The notes beneath the pieces were generated by a model. It was not told where the DNA came from and searched no databases. It saw only the letters and a program-made list of their open reading frames with translations. Of a DNA stretch of 43,596 nucleotides, positions 35,801-42,584 are shown piece after piece. Each line of letters opens with the position of its first letter. Within the stretch, counting starts at the first letter, position 1. The position numbers and the translations under genes are program-made. This stretch comes from UBA6772 sp965183875 (lineage in GTDB: Bacteria > Bacteroidota > Bacteroidia > Flavobacteriales > UBA7430): positions 1-43,596 of the forward strand of contig CBCYMK010000030.1 in the NCBI GenBank assembly GCA_965183875.1, written 5' to 3'.

Positions 35801-37824
35801 AATTCTTCTGGACTTACAGAAATAGAAAAATTAGGTTCTGTAGGTTCAATAATTTCAAACTCATTAGAAATATTGAAGAATATATTATCACTCCCTTTAA
35901 CCTTAATTATAGCCTGTGCAGCTACTACGTTAGGGCAAATAATTTCTGCCGTTCCGTTGTTAGGTGTTTCAGACAATAGTACCTCGTCAAAAGTAAGTCC
36001 GTTATCGGTAGAAAGATAAATAGCAACCGTTTCACATGCAATTGGCGCTGCATCAGTATTGGCTACATCCCACTCCACGGTATAAGCATTACCGTATTCC
36101 CAATCCTCGTTAATATCATTTACTGAGAAATTATCAGCTTGATCGCTTACAGAAAACTGTATTTGATCGTAGCTAACACCACCACCACCGGCATTGTTAT
36201 CTCTAACCGTAAGACGGAATTTCATATCTCTAGCATAGTGTGGTAAGTTTTCACCGTCGGAAGAAGTTCCTGCTACAAGGTCAGACATCTTTGGGAAAAC
36301 ACGTACAGGAGATTCTGTAGGAGACCAAGATCTAAATAAAGGTGCATTACCTGTTGCAGCACTTAGATCATCGGCTATATCACCTAAATCAAACTGTTCC
36401 CAACAGTAGGTTAAAACATTTGCAGCATTTTGATCGGTCCCAACACCAGTTAATTCAAAAGGAGTATTAATAGGAATTGTAAAGTCTAAACCTGTAGGAT
36501 TTGCATTGGCTACAGGGATAGAGTTCCCAGTTTCAACTTGCTCAGCACAATCTGTAGCTCCCCCTTCCCCATTAGTATGAGATGTTATCTCATCGAATGA
36601 AGCGGTGTGATAATAATCGTTAGAATTGTTTTGAATATTATTGATTTCACAAATCCCAGCATAAGCCAAAATTGTAGTACCCGAACCTGGTTCATAAGCA
36701 GTATTAGGATTTCTGTTTGCTCCACCGCAATTACCATTTCCGCTATCACCATTAAAAGTATGGTTAGCACCAAATTGGTGTCCCATTTCGTGCGCTACAT
36801 AATCAATATCAAAAGCATCACCTATAGGTGCATTAGTACCCGTTACACCCTGTGCTTTAAAGTTCGTATTACACAAACCTGCAGTAGCTAAACCTCCAGC
36901 ACCTGTAGAAAAAACATGACCTATATCGTAGTTGGTATTACCAATAATATCGTCAATATTTTCTTGATTTTCACCTAAAATTGCACCTGCATTAGAGTTA
37001 GAGTATGGATCGGTAGTAGAATTAGTATACACTAATAGGTCATTGTTTTCTACTAAATTTAAACGCAAAGAGGCTTCTCTATCGAAAACAATATTTACTC
37101 TATCTAAAGTCGTTACAATTGCAGCAAGTGCAGCAACATCTGCTGGGTCACCAGAATTATTTACATGAAACTGAGCATACTCCCCTGTACATGCAATAGC
37201 AGCTCTATAAACTCTAAGTACGTCACCTGACTGTCCGCTAGCCATAGACTTAGCTTGTGCTGGAGCGGCATTTACAACACATTCAGCATCTCTAACTTTC
37301 TGATTGTTTGCATAAAAATCTTCCTTAAAGTATGAGATACAATATTCGGAATTATTAATACTATATGGATCTATATACGATGTAGCGGTAGCAGAAACAA
37401 TCATAGCATGAAAGCCATTATTGCTAATGGTGATACGAGCAGTTGCAGTTCCATCGTCTAAGCCTTGAGCTAAAAATGAACGAATTGAAGGGTACTTTGT
37501 AGATAAGTTCACCGGCATTATACTAGAACTTACCACTGCAAACTCTTGCATCTCGCCACCTGGCATAGGTAAGTTTATAATTGTTGGACTTTGACGCACT
37601 TCAATAGAAAATTCTTTTGGTGCTTGGTCTAGGACATTTAATACAGTAGATAAATCTATTGAGTAAACCTGGTAAGCGGTAGGTATAGTGTAGCGCTCAG
37701 AAGTTTGAGGGATTGTACTTTCTACTACTTGCTGCCAAACAGCTTGAGCTTTTAAACTCGTTATCGATACCAATACAAACGTAAAAAGCAATAGCTTTTT
37801 ATACAGAGTATAGTTCTGTTGCAT
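32812..37824 (-). CDS. giant reprolysin-like metalloprotease with Cys-bounded repeats, PKD domain and T9SS sorting domain
   Basis: 1670 residues. Signal peptide to about residue 26. The protease core is a metzincin (M12B-like): zinc site H345-E-M-G-H349-Q-F-G-A-N-H355, preceded by RVYRAAIACTGEYAQFH and VNIVFDREASLRL. Later: beta domains, an FnIII domain around residues 765-860, then nine repeats of form GCTD-x-A-x-NY-x-P-x-A-N-x-DDGSC, five at ~868-990 and four at ~1074-1174, separated by a PKD-type domain (MYWDMGDGTTYPGVFEPVHYY). Next is a duplicated GWNLIS/GWSYLG module (~1308-1465) with paired VYWPAYN / VYWPEFN, and finally the type A sorting domain (SVYPNPSSDKATLSL, YNTLGEQVKLI, LTAGIYFIKL). 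Expected on the cell surface or released by T9SS. Converges on the barrel gene. Confidence 0.93.
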   Translation of the reverse strand: MQQNYTLYKKLLLFTFVLVSITSLKAQAVWQQVVESTIPQTSERYTIPTAYQVYSIDLSTVLNVLDQAPKEFSIEVRQSPTIINLPMPGGEMQEFAVVSSSIMPVNLSTKYPSIRSFLAQGLDDGTATARITISNNGFHAMIVSATATSYIDPYSINNSEYCISYFKEDFYANNQKVRDAECVVNAAPAQAKSMASGQSGDVLRVYRAAIACTGEYAQFHVNNSGDPADVAALAAIVTTLDRVNIVFDREASLRLNLVENNDLLVYTNSTTDPYSNSNAGAILGENQENIDDIIGNTNYDIGHVFSTGAGGLATAGLCNTNFKAQGVTGTNAPIGDAFDIDYVAHEMGHQFGANHTFNGDSGNGNCGGANRNPNTAYEPGSGTTILAYAGICEINNIQNNSNDYYHTASFDEITSHTNGEGGATDCAEQVETGNSIPVANANPTGLDFTIPINTPFELTGVGTDQNAANVLTYCWEQFDLGDIADDLSAATGNAPLFRSWSPTESPVRVFPKMSDLVAGTSSDGENLPHYARDMKFRLTVRDNNAGGGGVSYDQIQFSVSDQADNFSVNDINEDWEYGNAYTVEWDVANTDAAPIACETVAIYLSTDNGLTFDEVLLSETPNNGTAEIICPNVVAAQAIIKVKGSDNIFFNISNEFEIIEPTEPNFSISVSPEELVICSGEMALFEIEIDPILDFANQVNLSIADIPDGIIVSFDPEDVSPGDNSTLTISSPFPIPAGAYPFEITATSGAITHLEELEINVYEGVPESVYLTFPTADLEDVSLTPTFSWEASESASSYTLQISSDLEFENIVHTLTDIENATYSLGALLDAETEYFWNVMAVSPCGNSEFSETLNFTTGEESVTEIPGCMDITAFNYEPTATVDDNSCEPITFGCINPEADNFNEAANTDNGSCIISGCTNPDGLNFDPEANNDDGSCMIEGCTDPLASNYDPIANIEDNSCIAFIPGCTDEDAYNYNPSANSEDGSCDYTSVVIIQWEELAGSNFHFWAIINDIPTTNTMYWDMGDGTTYPGVFEPVHYYEENGTYEVSLAVSTIIGSYIATATVVVTDVISGCTDITASNYNPDAIVDDGSCVAAVFGCTNSNAINYNPLANSDDGSCIGVVYGCTDESALNYNAEANTDDASCIAYVYGCTDASALNYNELANTDDESCSYPLPTEPNWEVELTSNNHIVLVPSTANITINDLPIEAGDYIGVFYEGADQEYHCAGKIMYTGTTNTLTVYGADAGMDNGFQVGEQFLWKTWKASINEVRLALADYDTNMPDLDSYITDGISGITALSNTMAQDIEMVEGWNLISTYIVPDYPSIGDVFAPVVDDLFLAKDELGGVYWPAYNLNNIGDHTMGKAYKVKMNADAILEVRGSIANPLDHPLTLPEGWSYLGYLRTVAADISIVMESVEEDIMLIKDGTGNVYWPEFNVNTIGNMEPGKGYQIRMVNNRFFNFPANDITLPQLRTSSKLINTFYKTPKVEEMSMNIALPIDLLSDLSVGDELAVKNQNNEVIASSVFNKQTLALTVWISENDLNSNFNLFHWSAKTNKEVEIDFSCESSSLVNNSILVVEALKLAETENTFSVYPNPSSDKATLSLSINTEALTCIVMYNTLGEQVKLIANTVLAKGSSTVSFSVENLTAGIYFIKLNSDNYTEVQKFQVH
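34302..35223 (-). repeat. nine GCTD...DDGSC coding repeats in two blocks
   Basis: Inside the metalloprotease gene, units of about 23-27 codons each begin Gly-Cys-(Thr/Ile/Met)-(Asp/Asn) and end Asp-(Asp/Glu)-x-Ser-Cys, with a central Asn-(Tyr/Phe)-(Asn/Asp/Glu). Five units, then a PKD domain, then four. The units are diverged, not identical at DNA level. Spacing of two Cys and several Asp per unit suggests disulfide plus calcium binding. Confidence 0.9.
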
Positions 37825-37930
37825 AATGTGATTTTTAAAAAAAATTCAATTCAATAAAATACAGGCGTGAAGTTACAAAAGAAATGCCAAAAATAAATGC
37901 TTTATATTTCCGGCCTAAAGAGGACGCATT

Positions 37931-39055
37931 ATGAGTGGTACAAGCTACTGGGAAGAAGAAAGTTTTTTAAAAAACATAGACTATACAGTCTTAGGAAGTG
38001 GAATCGTTGGACTTACTTGCGCCCTAGAATTGAGGCGATTAAACCCAAATTCAAAAATAATCATCCTAGAAAGAGGCTTCCTTCCTACAGGAGCCAGTAC
38101 AAAAAATGCCGGATTCACCTGCTTTGGCTCACCATCTGAACTCTTAGATGATTTATCTAAATCTAAAGAAGAAGAAGTCTTTAAACTTGTAGAAAATCGC
38201 ATAAATGGACTTGAAACTTTAAGAAAGCTTGTAGGTGATACAAGCATGAACTATAAAGAGTACGGTAGTTATGAACTGTTCGAGGAGAAGGACTTGTACG
38301 AAAACTGTATTAACAAACTCGAATACCTTAACAAACACCTTTATAAGAACTTTAATGCAAACACCTTTGAACCTTTTAAAAACCCTGAATATTTAGGATT
38401 AGACAAAAACAGTCTTTTAATAAAAAATAATTATGAAGGTCAGATTAATACGGGCGAAATGATGAAAAACCTCTTACAGCTAGTAAGAGCAGTTGATATA
38501 GAGATACTCAATGGTTTTGATGTACAGGGCTTTCACCCAAAAAACGACCACTGGGAAGTATACAACCAATACATAAGTATTAAAACAACTAAACTAATCT
38601 TATGCAATAATGCATTTGCCACTAAATTCCTTCCAGAATTAGATCTAAAACCCGCTAGAGCTCAAGTACTAATTACAAAACCCATAGAAGGACTAAAGCT
38701 TAAAGGATGCTTTCATATGGACGAAGGCTATTATTATTTTAGAAATGTAGGTAATAGAGTTTTATTTGGTGGAGGAAGGAATTTAGACTTTAAAGCTGAA
38801 GAAACATTTGAAATAAGTACCTCAGAAAAAATACAACACGAATTAAGACTTCTTCTAAAAACCAAAATTGTCCCAAATCATACATTTGAAATTGAAAAAT
38901 CTTGGGCCGGTATTATGGGGGTAGGAACATCAAAATCTACACATATTAAAAAACTAAATGAAGGACTTTTCTGTGCTGTTCGAATGGGAGGAATGGGCAT
39001 TGCCTTAGGTGCTAATGTTGGGCAAGAAGTTGCCTTATTAGCAAGTAAGGATTAA
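37931..39055 (+). CDS. FAD-dependent amino acid/glycine oxidase-like oxidoreductase
   Basis: 374 residues of the DAO family. The FAD dinucleotide fold is YTVLGSGIVGLTCALELRRLNPNSKIIILERG near the N-terminus, followed by GASTKNAGF. The substrate half has YYYFRNVGNRVLFGGGRNLDF, and the final FAD contact is CAVRMGGMGIALGANVGQEVALL. Substrate is not evident; alternatives include D-amino acid or glycine/sarcosine oxidase types. A plus-strand open frame starting at 37897 is a shadow. A 7/8 match TATATTTC lies at 37903, 20 nt before the ATG. Confidence 0.85.
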   Translation: MSGTSYWEEESFLKNIDYTVLGSGIVGLTCALELRRLNPNSKIIILERGFLPTGASTKNAGFTCFGSPSELLDDLSKSKEEEVFKLVENRINGLETLRKLVGDTSMNYKEYGSYELFEEKDLYENCINKLEYLNKHLYKNFNANTFEPFKNPEYLGLDKNSLLIKNNYEGQINTGEMMKNLLQLVRAVDIEILNGFDVQGFHPKNDHWEVYNQYISIKTTKLILCNNAFATKFLPELDLKPARAQVLITKPIEGLKLKGCFHMDEGYYYFRNVGNRVLFGGGRNLDFKAEETFEISTSEKIQHELRLLLKTKIVPNHTFEIEKSWAGIMGVGTSKSTHIKKLNEGLFCAVRMGGMGIALGANVGQEVALLASKD

Positions 39056-39310
39056 TTAAAAACACTTGTGACCTAAATCCACCAGAAATCATCGTTAAAG
39101 AATTTGAATATTATATTTGATCAGAAAAAAATAGCCAAATCAGTATATTAACTTAACGTTAATTAATTTATTAAAAATCTTTAATTCAATTACTTACACG
39201 TAAGCACTTAAACCTTAAGTTTAAAGCTTAATTTCAATACTAAAAATCAACATCAATATATACATTAAGATAATCCGACAGGAGATGCGGATTAATCAAC
39301 TAAAGAATTA

Positions 39311-39318
39311 TACATTTG
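39311..39318 (+). promoter_or_regulatory. -7 element before the AI-2E permease
   Basis: Exact TACATTTG, 23 nt before the ATG at 39342. The 286-nt region before it is AT-rich; it also holds a small inverted repeat CTTAC-AC-GTAAG at 39193-39204. Confidence 0.45.
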
Positions 39319-39341
39319 AAATCAATTAGAATTAAGAAAAC

Positions 39342-40386
39342 ATGCAAGAAAAGTCATTGAGAAATACATTAATCATCGCAGTTGTTGGTTACCTTATTTA
39401 CACACTTAAAAATGTACTAAGTCCGTTTTTAATAGCCCTATTTTTAGCCTATTTAATAAACCCATTAATCACACTTATTCACCAAAAATTAAGGTTAAAA
39501 AAAAGAGGTCTATCAATCACTCTTGGATTATTCTTTTCTGCCTCCATAATAATAGGAGTTATACTACTAAGTCTACCTACCTTAAATAAAGAAATTTCAC
39601 AACGCTGCAACTCTTATAAAAGAACATGCAGACATCATCCCTCCTATTCCATTAGAGCTACAAGAGCAAGCGAGTCAATTTCTACACTCCAGTCAGGCTA
39701 AAGAATTTATAAACAGCAGCACTATAACAGAAACACTTAACAAACTTAGCCCTGTATTAAAAACACTATTTAATGAGTCTATAGATTTACTCATAGGAAT
39801 TACCGGAATATTCTTCGTACTTATATATTTGATATTTATACTGCAAGGATACCCAACATTTAGTAAGTCATGGGAAAATTGGATCCCTACAAAACACCGT
39901 AAAATGGTTAACGGAATAAGTAACGATTTAGATGAAGGAATGAAGGCCTACTTTAGAGGACAAGCTACAATAGCATTAATTGTAGGAATACTATTCTGTT
40001 TAGGCTTTAGTATTATCGGTCTACCTCTAGCTATACTTATGGGAATCTTAATAGGCTTACTAAACCTAATCCCTTACCTACAAATCTTAGGATTTATTCC
40101 TGTATTACTGTTATGCGTTTTACAAAGCTTAGAAACCAATGAGAGTTTATGGATGACTATTGGGGCAGCATCTATCGTATTCTTTATTATTCAATTAATA
40201 CAAGAAAGTGTACTTATCCCAAGAATAATGAATAAGGTTACAGGACTACACCCAGCGATAATACTACTTTCACTATCTATCTGGGGAAGCTTACTAGGAA
40301 TAACAGGGCTTATTCTTGCCCTACCAATGACTACACTCCTACTATCTTACTATAAGAGATACGCAAATAGAGAGGCTAACGAATAG
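39342..40386 (+). pseudogene. AI-2E/PerM family membrane transporter, one frame break
   Basis: Part 1 (39342 to about 39600) encodes MQEKSLRNTLIIAVVG, helices YLIYTLKNVLSPFLIALFLAYLINPLI and LSITLGLFFSASIIIGVILLSLP, then PTLNKEIS. From about 39601 the continuation is in the next frame: NAATLIKEHADIIPPIP, QASQFLHSSQ, LFNESIDLLIGITGIFFVLIYLIFIL, then GMKAYFRGQATIALIVGILFCLGFSIIGLP, ILIGLLNLIPYL, QESVLIPRIMNKVTGLHPAIILLSL and the typical ending LALPMTTLLLSYYKRY. One extra base lies between about 39580 and 39602 (AT-rich run aaataaagaaattt or the adjoining cac). With the base removed the protein would be about 347 residues, normal for this family of eight-helix permeases. Frame break may be an assembly error. 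Confidence 0.85.
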
Positions 40387-41704
40387 ATGCTGCATATGAT
40401 CGAGACTTCGCAACAATATCTATGATAGAAACTCCATACATATAATTCCCTAATACCATCAAGTTTGCAGGTGAAGCATTAGAAATACGACTCACTTTTT
40501 CGAGATGATTTTTTTCATACTGAGGAATAGCCTTCTCCAAAAGCCTTAGCTCTTGTTTTTCGATTTCTAAATCACAATTAAAAACTTGAGCTAAAAACTT
40601 CTTCACCTCAAGATTCAAGTCCATAGACTGCAATTCTTTGTAAGAATACCTCGCTCCTCCGAGCATAACTGTATTTACATGAAACTCTTCTGAACCGTGC
40701 TCTGGAAAAGTATTTGAATTGGCTACCATCCCTAAAACCACTGACTTCTCCCTTGAAGGAACTAAGAAACCAAAACCATCAAAATTGAGTTGTGATTTCT
40801 TGAATTTCATATTCAGAATACCAACTGGAGAATAATTAATTGAACTCAGCTCTACAGCCATACTTACTGGTACAAAGGCACTTAATTTATAGGCTGGTAT
40901 AGTAGCTATTAAAGTATCGAACTCGTAAACCTTCCCGCTATCACACCTCAAAGATGAATTTTCAAAATCTATAGCAGCAATATTAGATTCATAAACGATG
41001 CTATCGCTAAACTCATCTTTTAATTTATCTACAAGAGTTTGAACCCCATTTTCGAAGCTAAACAATGCTTTAGAAGTAATTTCTTTGGGGTAAGTTTTAA
41101 CATTTACTAGATCAGACTTATATCCAAAAAGCGATTTTATGATAGACCCTTTCCGAGCCTCTAACTTTTTCAAAAGTGGCAATGTTGCAGAAATACTCAT
41201 TTTAGCAACATCTCCTGCCCATATCCCACTAACCATACTGTCAAAAAATAAGGATCTGAATTCTTCCCCAAAGTGGCGGTCAACAAAATCAGCTATAGTT
41301 TCGTCTTCATCAACTTTTTCAGCTTTTAAATCTGTGAAAAAAGCTTTAATAAATAGGGATAAATAAGGTGACCTTAAAAACGAAAACAAGGAATGAGGTA
41401 AAACCTGAAGCTTATTATCGTGGTATAAGTAGCGTTTTTTTGCCTTATCATTTGCAAAAATCAAGCTATCCCACAGGCCTAAATCTTCAATCATCTCTAA
41501 AACAACCTGCCCATTTCCTTTAGGACGAACCCCTCTAGGGCCCCACTCTACAACACAATTGCCAAAAGCATTAGACTCTATTACGCCACCAGACCTTTTC
41601 TGCTCTTCTAGAATTACAAGCTCAACATCTGGATTATACTTTCTTAAGTAATAAGCTACAGACAAACCAGTTATTCCTGACCCTAAAATACAATACTTAG
41701 CCAT
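40376..41704 (-). CDS. hemG: protoporphyrinogen oxidase (FAD, HemY/HemG type)
   Basis: 442 residues. FAD fold YCILGSGITGLSVAYYLRKYN, then the clamp GGVIESNAFGNCVVEWGPRGVRPKG seen in oxygen-dependent protoporphyrinogen oxidases, FVDRHFGEEFRSLFFDSMVSGIWAGD in the substrate region, and C-terminal LMVLGNYMYGVSIIDIVAKSR which closes the FAD site. It catalyses protoporphyrinogen IX to protoporphyrin IX in heme synthesis. The ending overlaps the converging AI-2E gene by 11 nt. The name hemY is used in Gram-positives for this type; both names circulate. Confidence 0.9.
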   Translation of the reverse strand: MAKYCILGSGITGLSVAYYLRKYNPDVELVILEEQKRSGGVIESNAFGNCVVEWGPRGVRPKGNGQVVLEMIEDLGLWDSLIFANDKAKKRYLYHDNKLQVLPHSLFSFLRSPYLSLFIKAFFTDLKAEKVDEDETIADFVDRHFGEEFRSLFFDSMVSGIWAGDVAKMSISATLPLLKKLEARKGSIIKSLFGYKSDLVNVKTYPKEITSKALFSFENGVQTLVDKLKDEFSDSIVYESNIAAIDFENSSLRCDSGKVYEFDTLIATIPAYKLSAFVPVSMAVELSSINYSPVGILNMKFKKSQLNFDGFGFLVPSREKSVVLGMVANSNTFPEHGSEEFHVNTVMLGGARYSYKELQSMDLNLEVKKFLAQVFNCDLEIEKQELRLLEKAIPQYEKNHLEKVSRISNASPANLMVLGNYMYGVSIIDIVAKSRSYAASIR

Positions 41705-41708
41705 AGCT

Positions 41709-41978
41709 TTAAAGTGTTATTACGCCTTCAATTTTTGAAGCTTCTTGATAAACGCCAATAATCTCATCGGCACTTAACATAACTTCTTTTACAGAAATAG
41801 AAACAAAAGCACCTTTTGAAGATTCTTTTCGTACTATTTCTGCTTTATCTGACTGAAACAACGCTTCAATTTGTGCAATCTTTTGAAGATCCGACTTCAC
41901 AATAAATTTAAACATATAAAGACTTGGGAAGCTAGTCTCTTCGAGACGCTCTCTTAAACTATCGAAATCCATGTTCAT
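41709..41978 (-). CDS. DUF493 family protein
   Basis: 89 residues from the ATG at 41978 (MNMDFDSLRERLEET). Small alpha/beta domain: FPSLYMFKFIVKSD, KAEIVRKESSKGAFVSISVKEVMLSADEIIGVYQEASKIEGVITL, matching the DUF493/YbeD fold with regulatory-type ferredoxin topology. It ends 4 nt before the hemG start and shares its direction, so is likely co-transcribed. Longer upstream extension to 42026 lacks an ATG and runs through promoter DNA. Confidence 0.82.
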   Translation of the reverse strand: MNMDFDSLRERLEETSFPSLYMFKFIVKSDLQKIAQIEALFQSDKAEIVRKESSKGAFVSISVKEVMLSADEIIGVYQEASKIEGVITL

Positions 41979-41993
41979 AAATAAAATTTTAAA

Positions 41994-42001
41994 CAAATTT
42001 A
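41994..42001 (-). promoter_or_regulatory. -7 element for DUF493-hemG
   Basis: Minus strand TAAATTTG, exact, 15 nt before the DUF493 ATG. Forms the left half of a divergent promoter pair. Confidence 0.45.
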
Positions 42002-42018
42002 CAAAGCTTATTAAAACA

Positions 42019-42031
42019 GACCTCACAGGTC
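42019..42031. promoter_or_regulatory. inverted repeat between divergent promoters
   Basis: GACCT-CAC-AGGTC, a perfect 5-nt dyad, centred at 42025 between the two facing-away TAnnTTTG elements (midpoint 42022). Could be an operator bound by a dimer; short, so tentative. Confidence 0.3.
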
Positions 42032-42042
42032 GTGCTTTTTTA

Positions 42043-42050
42043 TAAATTTG
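42043..42050 (+). promoter_or_regulatory. -7 element for the P-loop ATPase gene
   Basis: Exact TAAATTTG ending only 5 nt before the ATG at 42056, which leaves almost no untranslated leader. Confidence 0.5.
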
Positions 42051-42055
42051 TTTTC

Positions 42056-42584
42056 ATGATAAAACGAATTGCTATATCGGGCGCACCAGGCACAGGAAAA
42101 ACCAGTTTAATTGAGGGCTTAACTATGCTGGGACACAAATGCAACCCAGAGGTTTCTAGAGGAATTATAGCTGAACAACTAAAAATTGATGGCGATATTA
42201 CCCCTTGGAGAGACTTAACAAGTTTTAGCCAACAGGTAATTACCCAAAGAATCAAACAATTTAAGGACGCTGAAAAATCGGTTGAATTTTTCGATCGCAG
42301 CATAATCGACTCTTTAGCTTATTTACTAAAAAGATGAAATCGAGATTTCTGAAGAATGGGATATGCTCGCTAAGAACTATAAATACCATAACAAAGTATT
42401 CATTACCCCACCATGGGAAGATATTTACACTAGTGATCAAGAGCGACTTGAAGACTACCATACCGCCAAAGACATTCATAAATACATGGTAAAAGCATAC
42501 GAAATGTATGGATACACTGTAATACTAGTACCTAAAACAAGCATTCCAGAAAGAGTGTCTTTTATACTAAAGCATATTGAATAA
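42056..42584 (+). pseudogene. NadR/AAA_28-like P-loop ATPase, one frame break
   Basis: Starts MIKRIAISGAPGTGKTSLIEGL with Walker A GAPGTGKTS, then VSRGIIAEQLKID, FSQQVITQRIKQF and FFDRSIIDSLAYLLK. At 42329-42337 the run of five A carries one base too many and creates a stop; in the next frame the protein continues DEIEISEEWDMLAKNYKYHNKVFITPPWEDIY, RLEDYHTAKDIHKYMVKAYEMYGYTVILVPK, the usual second half. Corrected length is about 175 residues. It resembles the ATPase of NadR-like or nucleotide-kinase-type AAA_28 proteins; exact substrate is unknown. recQ overlaps its stop by 8 nt. Homopolymer location suggests a sequencing or assembly error. Confidence 0.85.

Noticed and set aside
37897..38139. 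80-residue plus-strand frame before the FAD oxidoreductase
   Set aside because: Basic, low-complexity translation that overlaps the real gene in another frame and covers its promoter region.
39056..39341. Possible small RNA or regulatory RNA in the gap before the AI-2E gene
   Set aside because: Only short, weak inverted repeats and no terminator; AT-rich DNA alone accounts for these.
42320..42345. Programmed ribosomal frameshift in the P-loop ATPase gene
   Set aside because: No slippery heptamer in the right phase and no clear stimulatory stem; a one-base excess in A5 explains it better.
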